Positions 27,302-35,914 of a stretch of 64,000 nucleotides of DNA are shown one piece after another. Numbering within the stretch: the first letter of the stretch is position 1; each line of letters opens with the position of its first letter. The translations under genes were made by a program, and so were the position numbers. This DNA comes from Bacteroidota bacterium (lineage in GTDB: Bacteria > Bacteroidota > Bacteroidia > Palsa-965): positions 180,966-244,965 of the forward strand of contig JACQAM010000004.1 of NCBI GenBank assembly GCA_016194975.1, in the 5' to 3' direction. Below the pieces are notes generated by a model. That model searched no databases and was not told the origin of the DNA. It saw only the letters and a list, made by a program, of their open reading frames with translations.

Positions 27302-27925
27302 ATGAACAACTTAACTTATTCCAAACAAAAATCGGAAGACGTTGCTCCCAGAGTGGAGGAAATCATCCGCAAAGATCTCAACAGTAGTTCTCCATTGATC
27401 TATTCGCTCGCAGAATCCGGTATTCAGGCTGGAGCTCTTGAATCGATCGCGAAGACAGCCGCTAATTTTATTTTCGGCGGAAACGAAACTGTTCTTTTCA
27501 GAATGAAATTCGATATAGCAACACCAAAACCAATTACGCTTGAAGTGAATGTCAATCGCCAGGGAATAGGATCTCATGTGGGTTCCATCACATTTTCCGC
27601 TTTTATAAATAAAATGATAACCGCCGAAGTTGCACTGGAAGCGCCGAAATTTTTCGGGTCATCAAAATTCACAGGCGATGCAACTGTGGCTTCAAAACTC
27701 AACGGGAATAAAAACCTGCTGAAAGCCGCCGACAAATTTGCCCGTGTACAATCGGATATTGGCGGAGGATTGAAAATGGACCGCTATTTCAGATTGATTC
27801 CGGCCGCGAACGGAACTCACATTGTCGTGATCACTCTGCCAAGAGCAACCTCCATGGGAATGAGCGCTACAACAGATGCCAATGATTTTTTTGGAATTGT
27901 TGAAATGATCGATGCTGCTTTGTGA
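27302..27925 (+). CDS. Orphan protein of unknown function
   Basis: A 207-residue protein without signal peptide or membrane helices that I do not recognise. It has an N-terminal helical region with NFIFGGNETVLFRMKFD, then a basic middle (LKAADKFARVQSDIGGGLKMDRYFRLIP) and a C-terminal hydrophobic strand pattern (GTHIVVITLPRATSMGMSAT). It is isolated: 261 bp of AT-rich sequence upstream and convergent with a T9SS gene. A bidirectional terminator follows the stop. Codon use is similar to neighbours. Confidence 0.6.
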   Translation: MNNLTYSKQKSEDVAPRVEEIIRKDLNSSSPLIYSLAESGIQAGALESIAKTAANFIFGGNETVLFRMKFDIATPKPITLEVNVNRQGIGSHVGSITFSAFINKMITAEVALEAPKFFGSSKFTGDATVASKLNGNKNLLKAADKFARVQSDIGGGLKMDRYFRLIPAANGTHIVVITLPRATSMGMSATTDANDFFGIVEMIDAAL

Positions 27926-27966
27926 TATCAAATTAAATCAGAGTTTCAATAAAAGTTTGTTTAAAA

Positions 27967-27999
27967 AAATAAGGGTCGGCCAATGGCCAACCCTTATTT
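27967..27999. terminator. Bidirectional intrinsic terminator
   Basis: Arms AAATAAGGGT and ACCCTTATTT with inner GGCC/GGCC pairs and an AAT loop give a 14-bp stem with one mismatch. A run of A on the left (27963-27969) becomes a T-tract for minus-strand transcription. It lies 13 bp beyond the T9SS gene stop and 41 bp past the orphan gene stop, so it can serve both. Confidence 0.8.
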
Positions 28000-28012
28000 A
28001 AGGCGTATAGTA

Positions 28013-29227
28013 TTACTCCACTACTAATTTCTTCGTGATAATTTCGCCGGATTCTTTTCTTGCGGTGATAAAATAAATTCCATGTTCAATATCCATTGGT
28101 AATTCCAGCGGAATAATATTTTCCCCGGAAGAAAGTTCCACTTCGCGATTAATAATTTCTTTTCCGTTAATATCCGTGACGGAATATTTCATCTTCAGAT
28201 TCTTATCCGCAATAATTTTCATCGTTGAATTTCCATTGGAGGGATTCGGACAAAGTGTAATAAAATCATCCAGCTTGCGGAGTTCATTCAATCCCGCCGG
28301 ACTGGAAATTTTAAGAATGGTTCCGTTATCGCCCACAGCCCATCCAACAGTTGTAGTAACAAAATGAACGGAGCGCAAAAAACTGATCATGAATGTTTGT
28401 TGCTGTGTCCAGGAAGTTCCCCCATTCGTCGTTGTGTAAATGTATCCTGAATCACCAACCACCCATCCATCAGTAAGAGAAGGGAAACTGATTCCGCGGA
28501 AAGTATGGGACACTCCGGACGTAAGAGAATTCCATGTGGTTCCTCCATTGGTTGTTTTGTCAATGGTTCCATTTGTTCCGCATTCCCATCCTGTTGTTGC
28601 ATTGAAAAAATCTACGGAATATAAATTGTAACTGTTCGGCGGAGTTTGCGATCCCCATGTTGATCCTGAATTTGCAGTGTTAAGAATAAATCCCTGCGTG
28701 GAAGGTGCAGAAGATCCCGCAACCCATCCTGTTGTGGTGTTTAAAAATTTCACACTCATCAGTGAATTGCTTTGTGTACTTGTTTGCGGAGTCCATGTTG
28801 TTCCTCCATTGGTAGTATGCAACATCACTCCCGAAAAACCGCAAGACCATCCGTTATTTGCATCGGTAAAATAAATGGAACGGAGATTGGTTGTGACGGT
28901 GCTCGATTGTGGATTCCAGTTCGCACCTCCGTCTGTGGTGTGAAAAATAATTCCTCCGTCGCCGCAGGCCCACCCGTTATTTGCATCTACAAAATTTATA
29001 CTGCGGAAATTGTTGGTCGTGGTCACATTTTGCTGCGCCCAGTTATTTCCACCATCCACCGTATGAAGAATTGTTCCTGCAAATCCTGCTACCCAACCAT
29101 TGTTGACATCAGGAAAAGAGCAACCATAAAGATCATTGGAGCCAACACCGGTTTGCTGGTTCCAGGTGATCTGTGCCGAAGCGTTGAGGGCAGTAAATAA
29201 AATGCAGAAGGAGTAAATTTTTTTCAT
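28013..29227 (-). CDS. YCF48-like repeat T9SS type A protein
   Basis: A 404-residue secreted protein (signal peptide MKKIYSFCILFTALNASAQ). Residues about 22-310 contain about seven repeats of a 40-residue beta-propeller blade with NNGWACGDGGIIFHTTDGGANW-type consensus, as in photosystem assembly factor YCF48/BNR-like proteins. The C-terminus (LDDFITLCPNPSNGNSTMKI ... IEHGIYFITARKESGEIITKKLVVE) is a type A T9SS sorting domain. It is probably released or surface-attached. It does not carry the ECF-type promoter seen upstream of its two neighbours. Confidence 0.88.
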   Translation of the reverse strand: MKKIYSFCILFTALNASAQITWNQQTGVGSNDLYGCSFPDVNNGWVAGFAGTILHTVDGGNNWAQQNVTTTNNFRSINFVDANNGWACGDGGIIFHTTDGGANWNPQSSTVTTNLRSIYFTDANNGWSCGFSGVMLHTTNGGTTWTPQTSTQSNSLMSVKFLNTTTGWVAGSSAPSTQGFILNTANSGSTWGSQTPPNSYNLYSVDFFNATTGWECGTNGTIDKTTNGGTTWNSLTSGVSHTFRGISFPSLTDGWVVGDSGYIYTTTNGGTSWTQQQTFMISFLRSVHFVTTTVGWAVGDNGTILKISSPAGLNELRKLDDFITLCPNPSNGNSTMKIIADKNLKMKYSVTDINGKEIINREVELSSGENIIPLELPMDIEHGIYFITARKESGEIITKKLVVE

Positions 29228-29306
29228 GCGGAATTGTTTTTTGTTTACGTGAAGATGCGAAAAAAAAAGTGGAGTACGAAATACGAAAAGATACTAAAAG
29301 TTGCAT

Positions 29307-29343
29307 AAAAAAACAGGCAGGAAATGTTTGCCATTTACCTGCC
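29307..29343 (-). terminator. Intrinsic terminator of T9SS gene (minus)
   Basis: GGCAGG at 29316-29321 pairs with CCTGCC at 29338-29343, extended by AAATG/CATTT with one bulged base and a TTTGC loop. A-tract at 29307-29313 gives seven U residues on the minus transcript. It lies 33 bp beyond the stop of the 539-residue T9SS protein gene. Confidence 0.75.
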
Positions 29344-29375
29344 CGCCTCAACTGAAGGGTTCGGAAACTAAAATT

Positions 29376-30995
29376 CTATTCGGCCATCATTTTCCCACGG
29401 GCTATAATCAGATTTTTATTCGTCACGGTGTAAAAATACAGCCCGGCCGCAGGAAGATCAGATCTCCCGATTCCAATCACCTCATTCGCCGGGCTGTTTA
29501 TACACAACACTAATTCTCCAATAGCGTTGTAGACAGAAACTGTATTCGATTCATTGTTGATGGTGTTAAGCTGAATATTAAATTGATCGTGAAATGGATT
29601 CGGATACGCAACTACATTCGACTCGTTAGGAAAAATTTCGTTGGAAGAAAGAACAGGGTCGGGAGCAAGTTTCACTAACCATCCATCTTCGAATGCAGAT
29701 GAACCATGAAAGTTGGTGACATTTCCATCGGAAGAATAAACTTCTCCTGCAACTAAAAATCCATGATCTGCACTTTGAAGAATCCAATTCGCGCCGTCGT
29801 AATGAGAACCGCCGAATGCAATTTCCCAATCGAGCGCGCCTGTAGGATTGAATGCATTTATTTTTGCCACCCAGCAATCGGCGCTGTCAACAAAGGTGGA
29901 AGCGGCAGGTTGATGCCCGGTAATTTCTCCATCGTAAGAGAATGCTCTTCCACACACCACGTAACCGCCTTCAGTGGTCAATGCAATATTCAAAGCAAAG
30001 TCATTTCTTGTTCCTCCGCAACAACGCTGCCACTGGAGATTTCCTGCCGAATCTGTTTTCACCACCCAATAATCATTCAGGCCGTGATTACCGCTCACAT
30101 CTCCTGAAACGGAAGTGGTGCTTCCGCAAAAAACAAATCCTCCATCGGGAGTCTGGCAAACACTACGCACACCTTCATCTCCTGCACCACCATAATTTTT
30201 TGTCCACGCCACTGTTCCGTTCGCATTTAATTTTGCGAGTACAGCATCATATCCGCCATGACTTGCGCCGATATCTCCTGAATTATTTGAATTGGAATTT
30301 CCTCCAACGAGATAACCTCCGTCCGAAGTCTGCATCAATGCAGCAGGAAAATTATCTATTCCTGATCCGCCAATTGCCCGTTCCCATTGGAGGATTCCGT
30401 TTTTATCTAATTTGATGACCCACCAATCGAATGTTCCGTGATTACCGGTTACATCGTGATCGAGCGAATTGGAACGTCCGCTTATTGCAAAACCGCTGTC
30501 GGAAGTTTGTTTGATGATGTAACACCAATCGTCTCCACTTCCCCCGAAATGTTTTGACCATACAATATTCAAAAGGGAATCCATTCTAATTACCCAATAA
30601 TCATTGGAACCATAATTTCCCGGAAGATCATGATCGCCTGATGCCGAGGGTCCGCAACACGCATATCCTCCATCGAAAGTTCTCACTACGCTCGGAAGCT
30701 GATCGCCGCCCGATCCTCCGAAAGTTTTCTGATGACGAAGTGTTCCGTTTGAGTTTACCACTTTCACCCATCCTTCCTGCACCCCCCATTGCGAGTCGCC
30801 GGTGAGATCAAAATCATTTGATTCTCCATCACCCGAAGCGACAAATCCTCCATCGGGAAGTTGATCTGCTCCGTTGAAATAATCCATTTTAGTTCCGCCG
30901 GTGCAATTCTGCCAGAGTATAGCGGGGGCTTGTGCGCGTGCAATGAAAAATATTCCTGCAATGAATATTGTGCTTAAAGTAATTTTCGTTTTCAT
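29376..30995 (-). CDS. Delta-60-like repeat T9SS type A protein, ECF-regulated
   Basis: A 539-residue secreted protein. I choose the start at 30995 (MKTKITLSTIFIAGIFFIARAQ signal peptide); the longer frame to 31067 would start upstream of a strong ECF-type promoter at 31028-31062. Residues about 28-430 contain some seven 55-60-residue repeats with GGSGDDWCYIIKQTSDSGFAIS and DYWVVKTDSAGNLQW patterns, predicted beta-propeller blades. The C-terminus (NVVAYPNPFHDQFNIQLN ... GLYFYTVTNKNLIIARGKMMAE) is a type A T9SS signal. It is paralogous to the next gene upstream. Ligand unknown. Confidence 0.88.
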   Translation of the reverse strand: MKTKITLSTIFIAGIFFIARAQAPAILWQNCTGGTKMDYFNGADQLPDGGFVASGDGESNDFDLTGDSQWGVQEGWVKVVNSNGTLRHQKTFGGSGGDQLPSVVRTFDGGYACCGPSASGDHDLPGNYGSNDYWVIRMDSLLNIVWSKHFGGSGDDWCYIIKQTSDSGFAISGRSNSLDHDVTGNHGTFDWWVIKLDKNGILQWERAIGGSGIDNFPAALMQTSDGGYLVGGNSNSNNSGDIGASHGGYDAVLAKLNANGTVAWTKNYGGAGDEGVRSVCQTPDGGFVFCGSTTSVSGDVSGNHGLNDYWVVKTDSAGNLQWQRCCGGTRNDFALNIALTTEGGYVVCGRAFSYDGEITGHQPAASTFVDSADCWVAKINAFNPTGALDWEIAFGGSHYDGANWILQSADHGFLVAGEVYSSDGNVTNFHGSSAFEDGWLVKLAPDPVLSSNEIFPNESNVVAYPNPFHDQFNIQLNTINNESNTVSVYNAIGELVLCINSPANEVIGIGRSDLPAAGLYFYTVTNKNLIIARGKMMAE

Positions 30996-31027
30996 AGGGG
31001 TTAGTTTTTTTGGTGATGCCCTCTGCT

Positions 31028-31062
31028 GACTTTTACGCAACGAATGAACAAAGCGTTGGGTG
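31028..31062 (-). promoter_or_regulatory. ECF-type promoter, copy 1
   Basis: Minus-strand CACCCAAC at 31062-31055, a 17-bp spacer and CGTAAAAGTC at 31037-31028. The same -35 octamer, the same spacing and the CGTnAnnGTC pattern recur at 32816-32850 and 35915-35949. AAC in the -35 and CGT in the -10 with a 16-17 bp spacer is the general ECF promoter layout. Predicted start of transcription is about 30 bp before the ATG at 30995. Confidence 0.75.
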
Positions 31063-31084
31063 AACAAAAAATATTATGACAAAT

Positions 31085-32686
31085 TTATTCGCGCATAATT
31101 TTTTTGAACCCGCCGTTAACGAGAAGAAAATAAATTCCGGGGGGCTGGCTGCTCAAATCAATTTCCTGTTCCGATGTATCCGTTTGTTCGTTGAAAATTA
31201 TTTCTCCCAGCGTATTGTAAATGACAACAGCCCCCAACTTGTTTTGCGATTGAATGGTGATCATTCCAACTGATGGATTCGGAAAAATTTTCAATGAGTT
31301 TTTTTTCTGCGGATCATTCTCACCGAGTGTGGTACAAAGATCTGCAATGACTCCGCCATGCGTAAGGAAATAGGGATATGAAGTGGTATGAAAACCGGTG
31401 AACACTTGTGTCGGAGCATTATTCACAATGAAAGGTGCTGCACTCGTTGCGAGGACAACACTTTGTTCATTGCACCCGGAAATGCCATTGGGGTCTGTTT
31501 TTATTACATACACATCACGGCTCACACTGAAACTGGTAGTGGAACCACCCAATACAAAACCACTGTCGTTGGCAAGGTCAAGCATATCGCCGCTATCACT
31601 TTGTGCGCCTCCATAAACTTTAACCCACTGTTCATTTCCGTTCGCATCTGTTTTAATAAGTAATGCATCCGTGTTAGATGCCGCAAAATATTGCCGACCT
31701 GCTATTGCATAACCTCCATCAGGAGTTTGCTTCAGACCATGACCATACTGTCCGGTAAAATATTTTGCCCATTGCATATTTCCCGTTGCATCAATCTTCA
31801 ATAAAAAAATTCCCTGTGGAGCCTGCACCACACTGTCGCCATAACCGGTTAAAATAAATCCTCCATCGGAAGTGGCCTGCATACAATTGCCATAAGGTTC
31901 TTCGCTGAATGCGGAAGTACCGTATGCTTTCGACCATATCACATTTCCATTAGCATCTGTCTTCACCACATAAATATCTTTTCGTCCTGCACCAAAACTG
32001 TAAGTAAAACCTGCGGAAATAAATCCGTTGTCCGGGGTTTGCAGTATGTAAGTGAAATAATCATTGTTCGGGCCGCCGTATGTTTTTGACCAGAGTGTAT
32101 CGCCGGTTGCTTCATCAAGTTTCATCATGATCGCATCTCCGCCTCCCGCACCTACCCCGAACCCGCCACCGCCTACTACAAAATTTCCATCGGCACACTG
32201 AATGACCGGGTAGGCATCTTCTCCTGATGGAGACATTTGTTTGCACCAGATAATATTTCCATTCGCATCAAGGCGCGTAATGTGTCCGCTTCCGCTGCTA
32301 TTGCACGCAACTTTTCCTCCAGCTGCAATTACTCCGCCGTCATTTACCGGCCAAACTTCATTGATGTATTCACCATCACAAACACCGCCCGTGCCACCGA
32401 ATGCAGAAGTCCATAAAGTATCACCATTATTATCCGTACGGATAACATAACTTTTTCCCTGGTTTGCAGGAAGGAAACTACTCGTAGATGCGCCGAAAAC
32501 ATAACCACCACCGGGCATAGCATGCATATCCGTCGCATTGTCGCCACTTGATCCTCCGTATATTTTCTGAAAGATCAATTGCGCACCGGCATGAAAAGCA
32601 GGAATGAGAATAAAGAATAACATCATGAAAAAAACACTTGCCGGTTGAGTTTTTTTCTTTTGTGCAGAAGTAGTGTTTGTGTTCAT
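31085..32686 (-). CDS. Delta-60-like repeat T9SS type A protein, ECF-regulated
   Basis: A 533-residue secreted protein starting with a long N-terminal segment that ends in a signal peptide (VFFMMLFFILIPAFHAGAQ). The central region holds some seven repeats with GGPNNDYFTYILQTPDNGFISAG and DIYVVKTDANGNVIWSK patterns, clearly related to the 539-residue protein downstream. The C-terminus (LKIFPNPSVGMITIQSQN ... GIYFLLVNGGFKKIMRE) is a type A T9SS domain. It has its own ECF-type promoter 130 bp upstream, with two hairpins in the leader. It lies 136 bp from the PKD lipoprotein gene. Confidence 0.88.
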   Translation of the reverse strand: MNTNTTSAQKKKTQPASVFFMMLFFILIPAFHAGAQLIFQKIYGGSSGDNATDMHAMPGGGYVFGASTSSFLPANQGKSYVIRTDNNGDTLWTSAFGGTGGVCDGEYINEVWPVNDGGVIAAGGKVACNSSGSGHITRLDANGNIIWCKQMSPSGEDAYPVIQCADGNFVVGGGGFGVGAGGGDAIMMKLDEATGDTLWSKTYGGPNNDYFTYILQTPDNGFISAGFTYSFGAGRKDIYVVKTDANGNVIWSKAYGTSAFSEEPYGNCMQATSDGGFILTGYGDSVVQAPQGIFLLKIDATGNMQWAKYFTGQYGHGLKQTPDGGYAIAGRQYFAASNTDALLIKTDANGNEQWVKVYGGAQSDSGDMLDLANDSGFVLGGSTTSFSVSRDVYVIKTDPNGISGCNEQSVVLATSAAPFIVNNAPTQVFTGFHTTSYPYFLTHGGVIADLCTTLGENDPQKKNSLKIFPNPSVGMITIQSQNKLGAVVIYNTLGEIIFNEQTDTSEQEIDLSSQPPGIYFLLVNGGFKKIMRE

Positions 32687-32751
32687 AGTGCGTCTTTTTA
32701 TATAATGGAAAAAAATACTCCCGGAAAAATGCTTGAAGTGATCCGTAGAGA

Positions 32752-32784
32752 TAAAAAAATAAAACGGGATTCAAAGTGATTCCC
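32752..32784 (-). terminator. Hairpin with T-rich tail in the leader of the 31085-32686 gene
   Basis: GGGATTC (32766-32772) and GATTCCC (32778-32784) form a short stem with one mismatch. A-rich sequence at 32753-32764 gives U-rich RNA on the minus strand. It lies between the ECF-type promoter at 32816-32850 and the start codon at 32686, and could terminate read-through from the lipoprotein operon or act as an attenuator. Confidence 0.45.
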
Positions 32785-32808
32785 GGGATAAGGATAAAAT
32801 CCTTTCCC
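32785..32808 (-). other. Strong leader hairpin next to the terminator-like hairpin
   Basis: GGGATAAGGAT (32785-32795) pairs with ATCCTTTCCC (32799-32808) with one bulged base and an AAA loop. It abuts the previous hairpin, and both lie in the first 65 nt of the RNA predicted from the ECF-type promoter. Tandem hairpins in a leader suggest post-initiation control. No protein or ligand sensor is recognisable. Confidence 0.5.
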
Positions 32809-32815
32809 TTCATAA

Positions 32816-32850
32816 GACTATCACGAATGAAAAAACAATAACGTTGGGTG
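32816..32850 (-). promoter_or_regulatory. ECF-type promoter, copy 2
   Basis: Minus-strand CACCCAAC at 32850-32843, 17-bp spacer, CGTGATAGTC at 32825-32816. It lies 13 bp beyond the stop of the PKD lipoprotein gene and 130 bp before the ATG of the T9SS gene at 32686. It shares the -35 octamer and CGTnAnnGTC with the two other copies and also TTTCATT just before the CGT with copy 3. Confidence 0.75.
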
Positions 32851-32862
32851 GTGCAAAAAAAT

Positions 32863-33978
32863 TTATTGGTAAGAAACGGCCATTACAGCTTCTCCATTAT
32901 TAATCTGCAATGAATCGGTAGCTGAATAAACTTTGCAATTAAAATAAACATGAAGTTTTTTTGTCGTTTCTCCATTCTGGTTATTATCGTAACTATCAGC
33001 GGCAACAAGTTTAAAATAATTGAATGCCGATTGCGCTGAATTGTCGGAAGAATAAATTGTTCCTGACGCATCCGTCCATTCTACTGTTACATTGGAAAAA
33101 GCTCTTGGATTAGGATTAGTTGTTATTGCCGGTGAAAAATAGAAATAGGAATAGCTGCCCGTGAAACTCTGCGTTGCCACGTTGCGCACCAGTTCACAAA
33201 TGTGATTATTAGCATCGGTAACGATAAGATGAACGGAATAAACTCCGTTTACCGCATACGTATGAGAAGGATTTGCCGCAGAGGAATTATTTCCATCACC
33301 GAAATCCCATTGGTAAGTGAACGGCGCCTGGCCACTTACAGCAGGAGTGAACAGAACAGTTGTGCCGGTTACAGAAGAACCGAATGCGGCCGAGCATGCT
33401 GCATCCGGAATTCCTACGTTGACTAAATACGAACTTACACTCACAGTTGTATTGGTGAACGTCACAGAATTGGAGACAAGATATTTTCCCGGGCGCGCAT
33501 AAGTATGAAGAGGATTTTGTGTTGTTGAAATTATTCCGTCGCCAAAATCCCAGAGATAAGAAGACGCTGTTCCGTTTTGCGGTGCAGAATAGAACTGTAC
33601 ATTAAACTCTGTTGGAGCTCCACCTGGAATTTTATACGCGTAATGCCCGGGGGAAAGTGACGTGTTGATCGCCGCATTTCCATTGGGAACGGAAGGTTGA
33701 AAATCGTTGATCGTAATTTTGATTCCGTTGCCGCAGGAAGTGCAATTGTAAACATGAAGATCGCCGGTGAAATTGTAAATACCGTACACGTCCTGCGTGT
33801 GCGAAGAATACATGTAATAATTATTTTCTCCCGCGTGCATATTCACCACAGCGCTGCCCACTGTGCCTGTAAAATAAAATACAGGTGAAGAAATTACCGA
33901 TTGCGGATCCTCTCTGCGACAGGAAGCTGAAGAAAAAATAATCGTCAATGCGAATAGTATTTTGAGTGCTGTTCTCAT
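32863..33978 (-). CDS. PKD-domain lipoprotein in the ECF operon
   Basis: A 371-residue exported protein with a lipobox (LTIIFSSASC, Cys20), so probably a membrane-anchored lipoprotein. It contains an N-terminal strand-rich domain (YYMYSSHTQDVYGIYNFTGD), then two PKD domains with the hallmark YLWDFGDGIISTTQNPLHTY (about 145-165) and YQWDFGDGNNSSAANPSHTY. The C-terminus has a further strand-rich domain with no sorting signal I can see. It is 6 bp downstream of the anti-sigma-like gene, within the sigma-factor operon. It may sense or bind a surface ligand; this is inference. Confidence 0.82.
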   Translation of the reverse strand: MRTALKILFALTIIFSSASCRREDPQSVISSPVFYFTGTVGSAVVNMHAGENNYYMYSSHTQDVYGIYNFTGDLHVYNCTSCGNGIKITINDFQPSVPNGNAAINTSLSPGHYAYKIPGGAPTEFNVQFYSAPQNGTASSYLWDFGDGIISTTQNPLHTYARPGKYLVSNSVTFTNTTVSVSSYLVNVGIPDAACSAAFGSSVTGTTVLFTPAVSGQAPFTYQWDFGDGNNSSAANPSHTYAVNGVYSVHLIVTDANNHICELVRNVATQSFTGSYSYFYFSPAITTNPNPRAFSNVTVEWTDASGTIYSSDNSAQSAFNYFKLVAADSYDNNQNGETTKKLHVYFNCKVYSATDSLQINNGEAVMAVSYQ

Positions 33979-33984
33979 TTTATT

Positions 33985-35334
33985 TTAAAAAGTGTAAAGC
34001 AATAGCAGCCGCGCTCCATAAACAGTACTCCCGTGATTTTCCCCATCAGTAAAGTAAGACTGTCGTTTAATGGTTCCAATGCCAATCATATCCTGGAGTT
34101 CAATATCCCAATGGCGGCCGATACCGTATCTGCAAAACATACTTAACTGAACATCGACGCGATTGAATCCATCCATGTGGCCATATTCGTTTTTCGTTTG
34201 CATTACCTGCGGTTGGTTGCCATCTGTCTGCTGCCCTATTTCTATCCTGCTTGTAGTATTGAAAAGATAATTTATATCAATTCCTATTCCGGCAATAAAA
34301 TGTTTTCCTGTTTTTCTCTCAATAAGAAACGGGAAACTCATGTAGTGCAGTTGTTGCGGAATGATAGTCGTGATCGTATTGTTCATTCCGAATCCGGGTT
34401 TAGAATCAGAAATAATTTCGCGGTATCCTTTTAAATATCCGATCCGCTCATAGTGAATTCCGAATCGTACCGCCCACTTCGGTTTAAGTTCCCGTTCCAT
34501 TTCCATTCCTGCGATCGGGTTGAAACCTCTGGCCTCAACACCACTTCCGTATTTCCATCCGATCGTGTAGTTGGCTCCTGCAACCACAATGAATTTTGTT
34601 TTTTTCATAGCTGAATCAGTAGTGCTTCCGATATGTCCGTTTTCTTTTGCATGCGCCGTGTCTGCGCTTTTCGCCAGCATCTCATTACTGTTCCTGATCG
34701 TCGCGATCGTATCCTCACCGAGTATATTTCCATAATGAAAATGAAGATTCTGTTTCAATGCGTGATGAAATTCTTCCGTGAGAAAATTATCCTTGTTGGT
34801 TTGCAGATCCAGATTATCCGAAGACGAGACGAGTATTTCGGAATGATCTGTATGTTTAGCGGCAGGAATGATCAGCGATGAATTTAAATTTGCGCCGGTG
34901 TGTTGTTGGCCTGAATTGGTGTTGTTGCCTGCATCGTTCGCCGTGTGCGCGTTGATGCGCGATGTGGAATTCCCGTTGGATGAAGTTGAATTTCCAGAGG
35001 AAGAAAGCGGACTATTATCCGAATGAATTATTCCTGAATTGCCGGAATTATTTTTCACGTCCGCAGCGTTATTCGCTTTTACCGGAAATGTTTGAATAAT
35101 TTTTTCCTGGTGAATACCCGGCGTGAGGAATAATTTCATTGTGAAAAAAGTTGCCAGGCATCCGCAGAGAAGGCCGGAAAAATAAATGAACATCCATTTT
35201 TTTCGTTTGTCTTTTTTCAGCCGGGAATCAAGCAGTTCTTCGGCTCTTTCCCAGTTCTCTTCATCGAACGGGAAATCCGGCTCGGTGAATTTCGAACTCA
35301 GCGTTTCTTCCCATTTGTCCAGATTATTTTTCAC
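33985..35334 (-). CDS. Predicted dual-membrane-spanning anti-sigma protein
   Basis: A 449-residue protein with an unusual layout. Residues 1-45 are cytoplasmic and acidic (WEETLSSKFTEPDFPFDEEN), the right size for an anti-sigma segment. One hydrophobic helix at about 47-69 (WMFIYFSGLLCGCLATFFTM) is followed by a long Ser/Asn/Thr-rich low-complexity linker (about 95-215) and a C-terminal region of about 200 residues with alternating strand patterns (KWAVRFGIHYERIGYLKGYR, YGARLLLLYTF) ending in Phe, as in outer-membrane barrels. This matches the dual-membrane-spanning anti-sigma (Dma) type reported in Bacteroides thetaiotaomicron. It overlaps the ECF sigma gene by 4 bp. Confidence 0.75.
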   Translation of the reverse strand: MKNNLDKWEETLSSKFTEPDFPFDEENWERAEELLDSRLKKDKRKKWMFIYFSGLLCGCLATFFTMKLFLTPGIHQEKIIQTFPVKANNAADVKNNSGNSGIIHSDNSPLSSSGNSTSSNGNSTSRINAHTANDAGNNTNSGQQHTGANLNSSLIIPAAKHTDHSEILVSSSDNLDLQTNKDNFLTEEFHHALKQNLHFHYGNILGEDTIATIRNSNEMLAKSADTAHAKENGHIGSTTDSAMKKTKFIVVAGANYTIGWKYGSGVEARGFNPIAGMEMERELKPKWAVRFGIHYERIGYLKGYREIISDSKPGFGMNNTITTIIPQQLHYMSFPFLIERKTGKHFIAGIGIDINYLFNTTSRIEIGQQTDGNQPQVMQTKNEYGHMDGFNRVDVQLSMFCRYGIGRHWDIELQDMIGIGTIKRQSYFTDGENHGSTVYGARLLLLYTF

Positions 35335-35888
35335 GCTACTTCTGATTTTGAAATATATTTTTTAAAAAGTTCCCGCAATTTTGTTCTCGAAAAATTCAGG
35401 TGCCAGCGCGATGTTCCTTCCGTCATCGCCATCATATCGGAGATCTCCCTGTGATTGAATCCGTCAATGACATAGAGCGTAAAAACACGGCGGCTTACCG
35501 GCGGAAGTTTAATGATAAGACTGTGAATCTGATCGACATCCATTTTCACCAGCGCATCATTTAATTCGGCGTGATGTGCCGTCTCGGTATATTCTTCCAC
35601 GTAATCAATCACCTCCTGGTGTTTCTTTTCTTTCCGGTATTCATCAATGAGAATATTGATCATTATTTTCCGAATCCATTTTTTGAACGGGACTTCCGGT
35701 TTATACTTTTCCAGATTGTAAAGAATTTTTGTGAACCCGATATTGAGCATTTCCTTGGCATCATCTTTCGAATTCGAATAACGCAGACAAATGCTCAGAA
35801 GATAACTGTACGTGAGCCGGTACAATTCGTACTCGGATTTGCGCTCCCGGCGGATGCAGGCAGTTATCAGGTCGAGATCAATGTTCAT
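35331..35888 (-). CDS. ECF sigma factor
   Basis: A 185-residue sigma-70 family ECF factor. Region 2 covers about residues 20-90 (LSICLRYSNSKDDAKEMLNI, FKKWIRKIMINILIDEYRK) and region 4 about 125-175 (IKLPPVSRRVFTLYVIDGFN, HREISDMMAMTEGTSRWHLN helix-turn-helix). I place the start at 35888 because the open frame up to 35978 runs across a promoter-like motif at 35915-35949, which would start transcription near 35914. The stop overlaps the start of the anti-sigma-like gene (ATGA), so they are cotranslated. Probably autoregulated. Confidence 0.93.
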   Translation of the reverse strand: MNIDLDLITACIRRERKSEYELYRLTYSYLLSICLRYSNSKDDAKEMLNIGFTKILYNLEKYKPEVPFKKWIRKIMINILIDEYRKEKKHQEVIDYVEEYTETAHHAELNDALVKMDVDQIHSLIIKLPPVSRRVFTLYVIDGFNHREISDMMAMTEGTSRWHLNFSRTKLRELFKKYISKSEVA

Positions 35889-35914
35889 GAAGAAGAAAGT
35901 TACTCCTTTCATTT

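Noticed and set aside
29227..29300. ECF-type promoter upstream of the 28013-29227 gene
   Set aside because: A CGTA is present, but no CACCCAAC lies 17 bp upstream, so it does not match the motif of the other three.
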